The notes below the pieces were generated by a model that had not been told where the DNA came from, made no database searches, and worked only from the letters and a program-made list of their open reading frames with translations. The position numbers were made by a program, and so were the translations under genes. Source: Neisseria flavescens (GTDB taxonomy: Bacteria > Pseudomonadota > Gammaproteobacteria > Burkholderiales > Neisseriaceae). Taken from it: a DNA stretch of 64,000 nucleotides. The stretch covers positions 124,001 through 188,000 of the forward strand of contig NZ_CP039886.1 of assembly GCF_005221285.1 (NCBI RefSeq), read 5' to 3'. This document shows, in pieces, positions 1-13,181 of this stretch. Each line of letters starts with the position of its first letter. Position 1 is the stretch's first letter.

Positions 1-802
<802 letters not shown>

Positions 803-904
803 GAGAAAGAAGAGGTCTGATGCATTCACACTTATCGGTAAACTGTAAAAGATGCGGAAGAGAAAAGCTTGAGTGAAGACAAGATTCGCTTAAGAAGAGA
901 ATCC

Positions 905-981
<77 letters not shown>

Positions 982-986
982 AGAAC

Positions 987-1062
987 GGGGGCATAGCTCA
1001 GTTGGTAGAGCACCTGCTTTGCAAGCAGGGGGTCATCGGTTCGATCCCGTTTGCCTCCACCA
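987..1062 (+). tRNA. tRNA-Ala (TGC anticodon)
   Basis: A 76-nt cloverleaf with encoded CCA, anticodon TGC in TTTGCAA, and TTCGATC in the T-loop. It starts five bases after tRNA-Ile, so both are processed from the rRNA precursor. Confidence 0.97.
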
Positions 1063-1410
1063 AGAACTTTACAAATCAAAGGAAGCCTGCTATACTTAGC
1101 AGCTTATTTTGATTTGCGAAGTGAAATATCGACGCATCGATCTTTAACAAATTGGAAAGCCGAAATCAACAAACAAAGACAATGAGTTTGTTTTGATTTT
1201 TTGTTCCTTGCAAAGGATAAAAAATCTCTCGTAAGAGAAAAGAAAACAAACACAGTATTTGGGTGATGATTGTATCGACTTAATCCTGAAACACAAAAGG
1301 CAGGATTAAGACATAACAAAGCAGTAAGCTTTATCAAAGTAGGAATTTCAAGTTTGCTTCCCTAGTCAACGGGTAGGTAAACGAAGTCAAAGAGGTTCTT
1401 GAAATGATAG
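1063..1410 (+). other. 16S-23S spacer with boxA-like antitermination site and 23S processing stem
   Basis: No gene is seen between tRNA-Ala and 23S. A boxA-like GATCTTTAACAAA near 1138-1150 resembles NusB/NusE antitermination sites in rRNA leaders and spacers. The last bases (from about 1392) form the 5' arm of a long helix whose 3' arm lies just after 23S (about 4291-4316). About 24 of 26 positions pair, the classic RNase III processing stem. Confidence 0.75.
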
Positions 1411-4300
<2,890 letters not shown>

Positions 4301-4395
4301 TCATTTGAAGAACTTCAAGAGATAAAAGCTTACTGACTGATTCAGTCATCACCGAATATATTGATTAAGGCTTTACCGATTTGTAACAGTTTAAG

Positions 4396-4509
4396 TTTGG
4401 CGGCCATAGCGAGTTGGTCCCACGCCTTCCCATCCCGAACAGGACCGTGAAACGACTCAGCGCCGATGATAGTGTGGTTCTTCCATGTGAAAGTAGGTCA
4501 CCGCCAAAC
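4396..4509 (+). rRNA. rrf: 5S ribosomal RNA
   Basis: About 114 nt, closed by TTTGGCGG at the 5' end and CCGCCAAA at the 3' end, containing the conserved CCCATCCCGAAC loop segment. It is the last gene of the rRNA operon; ends are accurate to a few bases. Confidence 0.95.
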
Positions 4510-4520
4510 ACCCATTCCGA

Positions 4521-4547
4521 AGCCCCCGACTGATGTCGGGGGCTTTT
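4521..4547 (+). terminator. Intrinsic terminator of the rRNA operon
   Basis: A perfect 10-bp stem, AGCCCCCGAC paired with GTCGGGGGCT across a TGAT loop, followed by a run of five T. It lies 12 bases after 5S. Confidence 0.92.
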
Positions 4548-4809
4548 TACATGCCTGTCGTTTCTGTCGGTTTGGTGATAGGGAGATTATGATTACCTTG
4601 TTGTTATTCTTAAACAAAAGTACCGAAGTTACGGTTAACCGTTTAGAATATTTGAAATCAAACGATATTTGCGTTAATATGTTGTAAGCATTTATGTGGG
4701 TATGAGCTGTTGCCCTATCTGCGTATGTGACAGTGTTTACAGAGTGGAATAAAACCATTCTGTAAACAGCATGACTGATTCAATCAAATATGTTATGGGA
4801 AAAAATCTG

Positions 4810-5097
4810 ATGAAGAAATTTTTATTTGGTGCGTTTGCCGCCGTTTGTGCGGCGTTCTCTTTGGCTGCCGTGAACATCAATACTGCGTCTTCTGTCGAAC
4901 TGGAGGCCTTGCCGGGTATCGGTCCGGCTAAGGCGAAATCGATTGTGGAATACCGTCAGAAGAACGGTGCGTTCAAATCGGTGGAGGAGCTGAAAAACGT
5001 GAAGGGCATCGGTGATGCGGTGCTGAACAAGTTGAAGGCGGAGGCGACGGTTTCTTCTGCTGCGCCTAAGGCCGCACAGCCTGCCGTGAAAAAATAA
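4810..5097 (+). CDS. comE: ComE/ComEA helix-hairpin-helix competence DNA-binding protein
   Basis: A 95-residue periplasmic DNA-binding protein of natural transformation, which captures incoming DNA behind the type IV pilus secretin. Residues 1-18 are a signal peptide ending near SLAA. The rest is the HhH pair with INTASSVELEALPGIGPAKA and VKGIGDAVLNKL, then an Ala/Pro/Lys-rich tail. The ATG of MKKFLFGAF is preferred over an upstream in-frame ATG at 4771, which would add a non-secretory N-terminus. Gonococcus carries several comE copies downstream of its rRNA operons, and the position here fits. A hairpin at about 5120-5168 may end the transcript. Confidence 0.93.
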   Translation: MKKFLFGAFAAVCAAFSLAAVNINTASSVELEALPGIGPAKAKSIVEYRQKNGAFKSVEELKNVKGIGDAVLNKLKAEATVSSAAPKAAQPAVKK

Positions 5098-5280
5098 GTC
5101 TGACGGTTAACTGCCGTATGCCGCCCCGAGGCCGAACCGCTTGCCGGTTCGGGTTGACGGGCGGCTTTGTATGGGGCCGGCAATGAGAGCTTGGGCAAAG
5201 CGGGGCTTTACATTGGGTAAAAGGGATAAACGGATAGTCTCCTGTCGGATGGGGATATAAAAGATAAAGGGAATAAAGAT

Positions 5281-5775
5281 ATGTACTCAAAGGCATTTGA
5301 CGGAATACGGAATGGGGTAACTGTGCAGAGGGGGTATTCCTTGATACAGCTGTTGGTGGTGATGCTGTTGGTTTCGATATTGGCGACGGCGGCATTTACG
5401 GCCTATCGGGAATCGGTCCGCTCGGCCAACCTGCGTGCGGCGCATGCCGCCCTGCTGGAAAATGCGCGCTTTATGGAGCAGTTCTATACGAAAAAGGGCA
5501 GCTTTAAGCTGACGTCGACGAAGTGGCCGGAGCTGCCGGTGAAGGAGGCGGGTGGTTTCTGCATTCGGATGAACGGTCAGGCTAAGGGGATACTGGAAGG
5601 GAAGTTTACCCTGAAGGCGGTGGCGTTGGACAGGGAGGCGGAGCCGAGGGTATTACGCTTGAACGAGTCGCTGACGGCGGTGGTGTGCGGGAAGATGAAG
5701 GGGAAGGGAAGCTGTACGGACGGCGAGGAGATATTTAGGGGCAATGATGCGGAGTGTAAACCATTTGGCGCATAG
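5281..5775 (+). CDS. comP: ComP minor type IV pilin, DNA uptake sequence receptor
   Basis: A 164-residue prepilin. ComP is the minor pilin that binds DUS and gives Neisseria its species-selective DNA uptake. The body matches the family closely: a LLENARFMEQFY helix, TSTKWPELPVKEAGGFCIR, and four cysteines (in GGFCIR, VVCGK, GSCTDG and AECKP) expected to form two disulphides. The leader is 18 residues, cut after QRG, then YSLIQLLVVMLLVSILA. Position 5 of the mature protein is Gln (CAG) where type IV pilins almost always have Glu. A ribosome-binding site AAAGGGAA sits about 8 bases before ATG. It lies next to comE, away from other pilus genes. Confidence 0.93.
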   Translation: MYSKAFDGIRNGVTVQRGYSLIQLLVVMLLVSILATAAFTAYRESVRSANLRAAHAALLENARFMEQFYTKKGSFKLTSTKWPELPVKEAGGFCIRMNGQAKGILEGKFTLKAVALDREAEPRVLRLNESLTAVVCGKMKGKGSCTDGEEIFRGNDAECKPFGA

Positions 5776-5853
5776 GGTGGTCGTCTGAAGGGATAAAAGA
5801 AAAAAGGGCAAAAGAAAAGGACGTGTGTGGACACGTCCTTTGGGGGCAATGAG

Positions 5854-6678
5854 TTATTCGCTCCAGCTGACCCAGCCCAGCATCCAAGTAAGGAGAATCA
5901 GACCACCGAATACGATGCGGTAGTAGGCAAAAGGAACATAGTTTTTACTGGAGACAAATTTTAGCAAAGCTTTTACTGCCAATAAACCGGCGATAAATGC
6001 CGCGATAAAACCGATGGCAATTTGTCCGACATCTTGCAAGGTAAAGAGTTTGTAGTTTTTCAAGATGTCATAACCTGTTGCCGCAATCATCATCGGTACG
6101 GCAAGGAAGAATGAGAATTCGGTAGCTGTTTTACGTTCTAGCCCCCACAACATACCGCCCATGATGGTACTGCCTGAACGTGATGTACCAGGGATAAGGG
6201 CACAAATTTGGGAGCATCCTACAACAAATGCGTCGATTGGGCGCATATCATCTACATGGTTGACTTTAGGTTTGGCTGTTGCTTGGCGTTTTTCAACCCA
6301 TAAAATGAAGAAGCCCCCCAGTACCAGCATGGTAGCAACGGTAATTGGGTTGAAAAGGTGTAATTTAATTTTTTTGCTGAACAATAGACCCACAGCCGCA
6401 GCAGGTATGAAGGCAATAAATAAATTCAGTACAAAGCGGTTGGCTGTTCGTTCTTTACCCAGTCCTTTTATGATATGGGTAAATCGTTGGCGGTATTCGA
6501 ATACGACGGCTAATACTGCACCAAGTTGAATAGCAATTTCAAATACTTTTCCGTTGCTTTGAAAGTTCATTAAATCGCCGAATACAATCAAGTGACCGGT
6601 ACTGGAAATAGGGAGAAACTCGGTTAAACCTTCGATAATACCGAGAATAAGTGCTTTAAATAAAATCAGAATGTCCAT
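5854..6678 (-). CDS. uppP: Undecaprenyl-diphosphatase (BacA/UppP)
   Basis: A 274-residue inner-membrane enzyme that dephosphorylates undecaprenyl diphosphate to recycle the lipid carrier for peptidoglycan and glycan export. Both family signatures are present: [15 protein letters not shown] near the N-terminus (the E-x3-E motif) and PGTSRSGST around residue 165. Hydrophobic helices fill the rest, and the length is normal for the family. It lies immediately downstream of dsbA on the same strand. Confidence 0.97.
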   Translation of the reverse strand: MDILILFKALILGIIEGLTEFLPISSTGHLIVFGDLMNFQSNGKVFEIAIQLGAVLAVVFEYRQRFTHIIKGLGKERTANRFVLNLFIAFIPAAAVGLLFSKKIKLHLFNPITVATMLVLGGFFILWVEKRQATAKPKVNHVDDMRPIDAFVVGCSQICALIPGTSRSGSTIMGGMLWGLERKTATEFSFFLAVPMMIAATGYDILKNYKLFTLQDVGQIAIGFIAAFIAGLLAVKALLKFVSSKNYVPFAYYRIVFGGLILLTWMLGWVSWSE

Positions 6679-6686
6679 AAGTTTTC

Positions 6687-6706
6687 AGACGGCCTTGAGG
6701 CCGTCT
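6687..6706. repeat. Inverted uptake-sequence hairpin between dsbA and uppP
   Basis: AGACGGCC and GGCCGTCT form a perfect 8-bp stem around TTGA; it includes uptake-sequence cores in both orientations. A T-rich run follows on the plus strand, so terminator activity toward uppP is uncertain. Confidence 0.6.
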
Positions 6707-6722
6707 TTCTTTTGTTGAATAG

Positions 6723-7364
6723 TTAAAGTGGTTTTGAGGATTGTTCGCGGCGGACTTTGACGATGAGCTCGTCTATGGTTTTCATACCGGCTTTCCAGTC
6801 GGTACCGTTGAAATTGACTTTGTATTTACCACCGACGATGACAGTTGGTGTGTTTTCAATTCGATAAGTTTCCGTCAATTGCTGCATTTTTGCAGCAGCC
6901 GATGCGGCAGCAGGACTGTTGTAGGTTTGAAGCAGTTTTTTACTGTCAAAACCCGTCTGTTTACCCACCCATGATCGGAATGCATTGGTATCGGCCAGGT
7001 TGATTTTTTGTTCATAAACTGCTTTGAAGATGACTGGATTGGCTTGATATTTCAAACCTGAAAGATTGACGGCTGCGGCAACCTTGGCCAAGCCCAACAT
7101 TTCAGGCATCCAAACGACGTGTTCTGTTCGTAAGGAAACATCTTTAGCGAAGGTTTTACTGTGTTGCAACAAAACAGGATCGAGATGGTAGCAATGAACG
7201 CAGAAGTAGCCGAAAAACTCAAGTACTTCAATTTTTCCGGCTTGTTGCTGCGGGATAGGACGACTGAGGACAGTATAGTCCACGCCCTCGGTAGCAGCTT
7301 GCGCAATCAGGCTGAGCAGGCTCAGGCTGAGTGCGGCAATGGTTTGTTTTATACGCTGCTTCAT
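6723..7364 (-). CDS. dsbA: Thiol:disulphide interchange protein of the DsbA family
   Basis: A 213-residue periplasmic oxidoreductase that introduces disulphide bonds into exported proteins, pilins among them. Residues 1-23 are a signal peptide cut after AQA. The thioredoxin active site is CVHC (in FFGYFCVHCYHLDP, about residues 52-63), and the cis-Pro loop is in IENTPTVIVGG. There is no lipobox, so it is a soluble periplasmic form rather than a lipoprotein DsbA. The soluble neisserial paralogue DsbA3 is the likely counterpart (inference). Confidence 0.93.
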   Translation of the reverse strand: MKQRIKQTIAALSLSLLSLIAQAATEGVDYTVLSRPIPQQQAGKIEVLEFFGYFCVHCYHLDPVLLQHSKTFAKDVSLRTEHVVWMPEMLGLAKVAAAVNLSGLKYQANPVIFKAVYEQKINLADTNAFRSWVGKQTGFDSKKLLQTYNSPAAASAAAKMQQLTETYRIENTPTVIVGGKYKVNFNGTDWKAGMKTIDELIVKVRREQSSKPL

Positions 7365-7377
7365 ATCAATGATTCCA

Positions 7378-8382
7378 TTATTTGATAGAACGAATCAAGC
7401 TGTAGATATTATGACCTTGCAGGTTTTTTTGCAGTTTCACAGCGGCTTCCTGCGGCATGGTGTTACTTTGAACTCGGTAAATGGTTTTGTCGCCGTTTTG
7501 CGATTCAACCACTCTGGAAGAAACACCTAAAATAGCCAGTTTTGCACGTTGTGAGTCTGCGCTGGAGCGGTCTGCATATGAACCAAGTTGCAGGAAGGCT
7601 TTTTTACCGCTGTTGGCAGCTGTTTCGGCTTTTTCTGCTGACTGTTTACTTACAGAGTTGCTGCTTTCTTTTGCTGCAGAGGCATTTGCTGTTTTACGTG
7701 CTTTTTCGATGCTGCCGCTATTGAGGATTTGCTCAGGTGTTGGCTTGTTTTGCTTTTTGGCTTCAGCTGCTTTTTTCTCGGCCAGTTTGCGTTCGGCACG
7801 CTCTTTTTGTTTGGCAGTCAGCTGGTCGGCTGCTTTTTTGTCTTTGGCAGCTTTATCGGCAACTTCTTTTTCCGCTTGAGCTTTTTCTGCGCGTTTTTTC
7901 TCTAACTCGGCTTTTTTCTCAGCTAGTTTTTTCTTAGCAGCTTCTTTTTCTACTTCAGTTTTTGCAGCTTTTTCTTTGGCTTCGCGTTCGGCTTCGTCGG
8001 CAGCAGTTTTGTCTGCTCTTTCTTTGGTTTCACGTTCTGCTTGTTTGGCTTTTTCCTGAGCTTCTTTTTCCGCTTGAGCTTTTTCTTCAGCTTCTTTGGC
8101 AGCCTTTTCAGCCGCTTCTTTTTCAGCAGCTTCTTTTTCTGCTTTGGCTTTTTCTTCATCTGCTTGGGTAGATGAATTGTCGGTAGCTGGGTGTTTCTCC
8201 GCTTTGTCCTGAGGTTTCAGGATTTCAGGTTCTTCGCTTTGTTTAGGCTGAGTCAGCTCTTTGAAAACGTTTTGGTTGCCTTGGTTCAAGAAGAACAAAA
8301 TACCGGCAATAATACCTGTTGCCAGTATCAGGCCGAAAAAGAAACCGGCCAAGCCTTTGCCATATTGTGTAGATTTTTTCAT
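7378..8382 (-). CDS. SPOR-domain inner-membrane protein with long Lys/Ala/Glu-rich segment
   Basis: 334 residues: a short cytoplasmic N-terminus, one membrane helix (about 13-32), then a periplasmic stalk of about 190 residues made almost only of Ala, Glu and Lys, likely helical. A C-terminal SPOR domain follows (about 262-334, starting at AFLQLGSYADRSSAD). SPOR domains bind denuded glycan strands at division septa, and the architecture resembles FtsN. The gonococcal Tpc protein, implicated in cell separation and competence, is a possible homologue, not confirmed here. It lies 13 bases upstream of dsbA in the same direction. Confidence 0.85.
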   Translation of the reverse strand: MKKSTQYGKGLAGFFFGLILATGIIAGILFFLNQGNQNVFKELTQPKQSEEPEILKPQDKAEKHPATDNSSTQADEEKAKAEKEAAEKEAAEKAAKEAEEKAQAEKEAQEKAKQAERETKERADKTAADEAEREAKEKAAKTEVEKEAAKKKLAEKKAELEKKRAEKAQAEKEVADKAAKDKKAADQLTAKQKERAERKLAEKKAAEAKKQNKPTPEQILNSGSIEKARKTANASAAKESSNSVSKQSAEKAETAANSGKKAFLQLGSYADRSSADSQRAKLAILGVSSRVVESQNGDKTIYRVQSNTMPQEAAVKLQKNLQGHNIYSLIRSIK

Positions 8383-8536
8383 GACTTACCTTGTAATAAT
8401 GTGTTCAGACGGCCTGAAAGGAGACTGTCTGAGTTTGGATTCGATATTTTATCAATAACCGTTATAGACGGCAAAATCCTGATGCTTTGTTTACTCTAGT
8501 TTTACTTAAACATAAAGATTCAGGCCGTCTGAAAAG

Positions 8537-10033
8537 TTAAAGGGCGCGACGGAAGCCGATGGCTTTCATCACATGGGTTTTGCTGACTTCTTCGTCCCCT
8601 GCTAAATCGGCCAGTGTACGGGCAACGCGCATGATGCGGTGGAAACTTCGTGCGGAAAGGGACAGTTTTTCAAGCATGGTTCCCAAGGCTTCTTGCGCTT
8701 CTTTTTGGATGCGGGCTTTGCCATCGAGTTCTCCGACACTCAGTTCTGCATTGACTTTGCCTTGTCTGTTGTATTGGATTTTTCGTGCGGTGGTAACGCG
8801 TTCCAATACGGTGGCACTGGATTCGCCTGCTTCTTGTTGCATCAGCTCGGCAGCGGAAAGGCTGGGTACTTCGATGGTTAAATCAATACGGTCGAGCAAT
8901 GGCCCTGAAATTTTGTTGCGGTAGCGGGCAACGCTTTCAGGCGTGCAGCGGCAAGGTTTGGACGGATGGCCAAGATAGCCGCAAGGGCAGGGGTTCATGG
9001 CGGCGACAAGTTGGAACTTGGCCGGATAAACTGCTTGGCGAGCGGCGCGTGAAATATGGATTTCGCCGTTTTCCAAAGGCTCGCGCAATACTTCTAATAC
9101 TTTACGGTCAAACTCGGGCAATTCGTCTAAAAACAACACTCCGTGGTGTGCCAATGAGATTTCGCCCGGACGTGGGTCTGAACCGCCGCCTACCATGGCA
9201 GCCGAGCTGGCGCTGTGATGAGGGCTGCGGAAAGGACGGTTGCTGTCGAGTTGTTGTTGATGGTTGGGCAGGAGCGAACGCAATGCCCAGACTTCGACCA
9301 ATTCGTCTTCGGTCAAAGGCGGAAGGATGCCGGGCAAACGTTGCGAAAGCATGGATTTGCCCGTACCCGGAGGGCCCATCATCAACAGGCTGTGTCCGCC
9401 TGCCGCTGCGATTTCCAAAGCAAGGCGGGCGGTGTGCTGGCCTTTAACATCGGCTAAATCAGGAATTTTACTTTGTTCAGACGGCCTTTGCGTCAGCTTG
9501 CATTCAGTTTGTATCAACGGTTCGATACCGTTTAAATGCGCGGCCACTTCGCCTAAAGAACGTGCACCATAAACCGCGATACCGCGCATGACGGCAGCCT
9601 GTTCGGCATTTTCTTGCGGCAAGACGAACGAACGGCCAGCCTGCATTCCTTGCCATGCCATAGCCAGCGCGCCGCGTACGGGACGCAGCAGGCCGGATAG
9701 TGCCAATTCTCCGGCAAACTCATATTGCGAGAGCTTTTCAGGATTGATTTGTCCCGATGCGGCAAGAATGCCTAAGGCAATCGGCAAATCGAAACGGCCG
9801 GATTCTTTTGGGAGGTCGGCCGGTGCGAGGTTGACGGTAATTTTCTTGGCGGGAAAGTCGAAGCCGCTTTGGATGATGGCGGCACGCACACGGTCGCGGC
9901 TTTCTTTGACTTCAGTATCGGGCAAACCGACGATATTGAAATGTGGCAAGCCGTTGGCAAGGTGGGCTTCCACTTCGACCAACGGCGCATTCATGCCGCT
10001 TAAGGCGCGGCTGTAAACCAAAGCAAGCGACAT
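8537..10033 (-). CDS. comM: YifB/ComM-family Mg-chelatase-like AAA+ ATPase
   Basis: A 498-residue branch-migration helicase. ComM extends heteroduplex during natural transformation, letting imported DNA be integrated over longer stretches. The N-terminal Lon-like domain holds HFNIVGLPDTEVKESRDRVR; the AAA+ core has Walker A GPPGTGKSM near residue 218 and Walker B VLFLDELPEF. A C-terminal four-cysteine stretch includes NPCPCGYLG and CRC, followed by the YifB-type helical tail. Length is typical. It fits a genome with comE and comP nearby. Confidence 0.95.
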   Translation of the reverse strand: MSLALVYSRALSGMNAPLVEVEAHLANGLPHFNIVGLPDTEVKESRDRVRAAIIQSGFDFPAKKITVNLAPADLPKESGRFDLPIALGILAASGQINPEKLSQYEFAGELALSGLLRPVRGALAMAWQGMQAGRSFVLPQENAEQAAVMRGIAVYGARSLGEVAAHLNGIEPLIQTECKLTQRPSEQSKIPDLADVKGQHTARLALEIAAAGGHSLLMMGPPGTGKSMLSQRLPGILPPLTEDELVEVWALRSLLPNHQQQLDSNRPFRSPHHSASSAAMVGGGSDPRPGEISLAHHGVLFLDELPEFDRKVLEVLREPLENGEIHISRAARQAVYPAKFQLVAAMNPCPCGYLGHPSKPCRCTPESVARYRNKISGPLLDRIDLTIEVPSLSAAELMQQEAGESSATVLERVTTARKIQYNRQGKVNAELSVGELDGKARIQKEAQEALGTMLEKLSLSARSFHRIMRVARTLADLAGDEEVSKTHVMKAIGFRRAL

Positions 10034-10046
10034 GTTTCAGACGGCC

Positions 10047-10367
10047 TTATTCGGCAGCTTCGGTTTGTTGTTTGATTTCGGCAACAGCTTCTTCAGCAGC
10101 GGCTTCGGCAGCTTTCAAAACAGCTTCTTCAGGCTCTTGAGCGGCTTCGATTTTTGCCAAACGGGCTTCCAATTCGGCCAGTTTGGTACGGGTTTTAATC
10201 AAAACCTGTTGTTGGATGTCGAATTCTTCGCGGGTCACCAAATCCATGCGGTTGAACGCGCTGCCGAGCATGGCTTTAACGTTTTTTTCCATGTCTTTGG
10301 CAGGGCTGTTGGCGATGGTTTCGCTGATTTTGGAGCTGACTTCTTCGAAAAGTTGTTTGCCGAACAT
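10047..10367 (-). CDS. ubiK: UbiK-family ubiquinone biosynthesis accessory factor
   Basis: 106 residues of the UbiK (YqiC/BMFP) family: an amphipathic N-terminal helix (MFGKQLFEEVSSKISE) and a coiled coil with the family signature LVTREEFDIQQQVLIKTRTK near residues 44-63. In gammaproteobacteria UbiK assists the soluble ubiquinone-synthesis complex. An Ala/Glu tail is longer than in E. coli. It lies 13 bases upstream of comM. Confidence 0.9.
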   Translation of the reverse strand: MFGKQLFEEVSSKISETIANSPAKDMEKNVKAMLGSAFNRMDLVTREEFDIQQQVLIKTRTKLAELEARLAKIEAAQEPEEAVLKAAEAAAEEAVAEIKQQTEAAE

Positions 10368-10424
10368 AATCCGTATCCTTTATTCAGAATGTATATAGAA
10401 ATTCAAGTGGCTATTGTATAAGGG

Positions 10425-10463
10425 AAAAGGCCGTCTGAAAACGTTTTGCTTTTCAGACGGCCT
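10425..10463 (-). terminator. Uptake-sequence inverted-pair terminator of metK
   Basis: Two AGGCCGTCTGAAA cores face each other around a short A/T loop and, on the minus strand, are followed by TTTT. It sits just after the metK stop. Confidence 0.75.
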
Positions 10464-10476
10464 CAAATGCGGAAGT

Positions 10477-11646
<1,170 letters not shown>

Positions 11647-11804
11647 TGCTATTCTTTCATTAAAAACAGGCTGCTGTGTTTTCAGACGGCCTTTTATTTC
11701 GGACAGCGGAAATCATAACAAAAACTCCGCTTTTTCTCTATACAAGTGAGAAACATTCGCACTTGCCTGCTGTTTCGGAATCCTGTTGCGCGTTTCTTAC
11801 AGGC

Positions 11805-11926
11805 AAAAAAATTCCCGCATTAAGCGGGTTTGGATTGCTCTGGCGAGCCACATCGGCTTTTCAACCGTCCACCTTACCTTTCCGTTTGAAAAGCAGGTTG
11901 GCATGGAATTCCCAACTCTTAATGCA
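11805..11926 (-). ncRNA. Candidate structured RNA (metK leader element or free sRNA)
   Basis: About 122 nt with a promoter in front and an intrinsic terminator at its end (CCCGC-TTAAT-GCGGG then TTTTTTT after AA). Pairing seen: 5' GCATTAAG (11925-11918) with CTTAATGC (11824-11817); GTTGG (11916-11912) with CCAAC (11901-11897); GCTTTTCAA (11894-11886) with TTGAAAAGC (11864-11856); GCTC with GAGC (11848-11837). The outer helix uses the same bases as the terminator, so the two are mutually exclusive, as in riboswitches and attenuators. metK starts about 160 bases downstream. It does not match SAM, SAH, SRP or 6S consensus features I know; identity unknown. Confidence 0.6.
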
Positions 11927-11932
11927 GCGAGG

Positions 11933-11961
11933 ATAGTAGCAGAAAAGCAGGTGTGCCGCAA
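11933..11961 (-). promoter_or_regulatory. Promoter of the structured RNA / metK
   Basis: On the minus strand TTGCGG (-35), exactly 17 bases, then TACTAT (-10) preceded by TG, an extended -10. Predicted start is about 11925, exactly where the 5' arm of the outer helix begins. Confidence 0.65.
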
Positions 11962-11982
11962 TATATTTGCCCGAAGTCTGTT

Positions 11983-12011
11983 TTGTTCAGATAGCCTGTT
12001 TCGTTTACAAT
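11983..12011 (+). promoter_or_regulatory. Promoter of lpxL
   Basis: TTGTTC, 17 bases, TACAAT, ending 27 bases before the lpxL ATG; it diverges from the structured-RNA promoter. Confidence 0.5.
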
Positions 12012-12038
12012 CTGTCCACTTCATTTTGGTAAAACCTT

Positions 12039-12914
12039 ATGCAAACGCTTGTTACCTTTGTTTTTAAATTTTTGGCCGCTCTGCCTTTGGCTTGGTTGCA
12101 CAAATTAGGCAATCTGCTGGGCAGTTTGGGTTTCCGCGTGCTGTCGAAAGATCGCCGGCGCGTTTTCGAAAACATAAAACTTGCCGGATTGAAGCCGACG
12201 GACGAGGCGGTGAAAAAAGTTTTCCGTGAAACGGCAAAAGGCGGCTTGGAATTGCCGGTGGCGTTTTTCAGACGGCCTGAGGAAATTGAAAACCTGTTTG
12301 TCAGCGTCAACGGTTGGGAACATGTTCAGACGGCCTTGAGCGCGGGCGAGGGTTTGCTGTTTATCACGCCGCACATCGGCAGCTATGATTTGGCCGGCCG
12401 CTACATCAGCCAGCAATTGCCGTTTCCGCTGACGGCGATGTACAAGCCGCCGAAAATCAAGGCATTTGATGCCGTTATGCAGGCAGGGCGCGTGCGCGGC
12501 AAAGGCAAGACTGCGCCGACCAGTATTCAGGGCGTCAAACAAATCATCAAGGCACTGCGCGGCGGCGAAGCGACCATTGTGTTGCCGGACCATGTACCGT
12601 CTCCAGAGGAAGGCGGCGACGGCGTGTGGGTGGACTTTTTCGGCAAACCTGCCTATACCATGACGTTGGCGGGCAAGCTGGCGCAAGTCAAAGGCGTGAA
12701 GGCTTTGTTTTTCTGTGGCGAGCGTCTGCCCGACGGCAAAGGCTTTGTCTTGCACATCGAACCTTTGCGCGGCGAATTGAACGGCGATAAGGAGAACGAC
12801 GCGCGCGTGATCAATGAAAATACCGAATATTGGATACGCCGTTTTCCGGAACAATATTTGTTTATGTACAACCGCTACAAACATCCCGAAGGCGCACCGT
12901 TGCCGCCTGCTTGA
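12039..12914 (+). CDS. lpxL: Lipid A late acyltransferase (LpxL/HtrB family)
   Basis: 291 residues; adds a secondary acyl chain to lipid A at the cytoplasmic face of the inner membrane. An N-terminal hydrophobic anchor (about 3-20) precedes the acyltransferase domain, whose catalytic H-x4-D motif is HIGSYD near residue 110. Later blocks include FPLTAMYKPPK and TIVLPDHVPSPEEGGDG. Meningococcus has two paralogues; proximity to metK suggests the one named LpxL2/HtrB2 (inference). Two uptake-sequence cores lie inside the coding region (about 12266 and 12326). Confidence 0.9.
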   Translation: MQTLVTFVFKFLAALPLAWLHKLGNLLGSLGFRVLSKDRRRVFENIKLAGLKPTDEAVKKVFRETAKGGLELPVAFFRRPEEIENLFVSVNGWEHVQTALSAGEGLLFITPHIGSYDLAGRYISQQLPFPLTAMYKPPKIKAFDAVMQAGRVRGKGKTAPTSIQGVKQIIKALRGGEATIVLPDHVPSPEEGGDGVWVDFFGKPAYTMTLAGKLAQVKGVKALFFCGERLPDGKGFVLHIEPLRGELNGDKENDARVINENTEYWIRRFPEQYLFMYNRYKHPEGAPLPPA

Positions 12915-12929
12915 GTGGAATAGATTAAA

Positions 12930-12958
12930 AACCTGCTTTAAGGGAAGCAGGTTTTTAT
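12930..12958 (+). terminator. Intrinsic terminator after lpxL
   Basis: AACCTGCTT and AAGCAGGTT form a 9-bp stem followed by a T-rich tract. Confidence 0.85.
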
Positions 12959-13052
12959 TTTGGTTGGGAACTCGGAAGATTTTCTTTCGGCTTAAACAAA
13001 GCCGAGGTTCAGAAAGAAATACATTAAAGCCTAGCATTTTCGCTGAAACAGT

Positions 13053-13088
13053 AAAGGCCGTCTGAAAAGCGATTTCAGACGGCCTTTA
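13053..13088. terminator. Uptake-sequence inverted pair upstream of recC
   Basis: AAAGGCCGTCTGAAA and TTTCAGACGGCCTTT form a strong hairpin between lpxL and recC, likely a second terminator. Confidence 0.6.
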
Positions 13089-13181
13089 CCATAATCTTTT
13101 GCCTTTTATTTTCATGCGCTGCTGAACCGTTTGCCCTGATGGCATTATAATGCACGTAATTGTTTTTTTCGATGGCATGTC

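Noticed and set aside
7950..8171. Lys-rich and Leu/Phe-rich frames within the SPOR gene
   Set aside because: Out-of-frame readings of the Ala/Glu/Lys-repeat region.
11805..11926. Idea that the RNA is a SAM-I/SAM-II or SAH riboswitch, SRP RNA or 6S RNA
   Set aside because: The diagnostic conserved stretches of those classes are not visible; left as unidentified.
11786..12067. Short plus-strand frames in the metK-lpxL gap
   Set aside because: Overlap the structured RNA and the lpxL promoter; sequences look non-coding.
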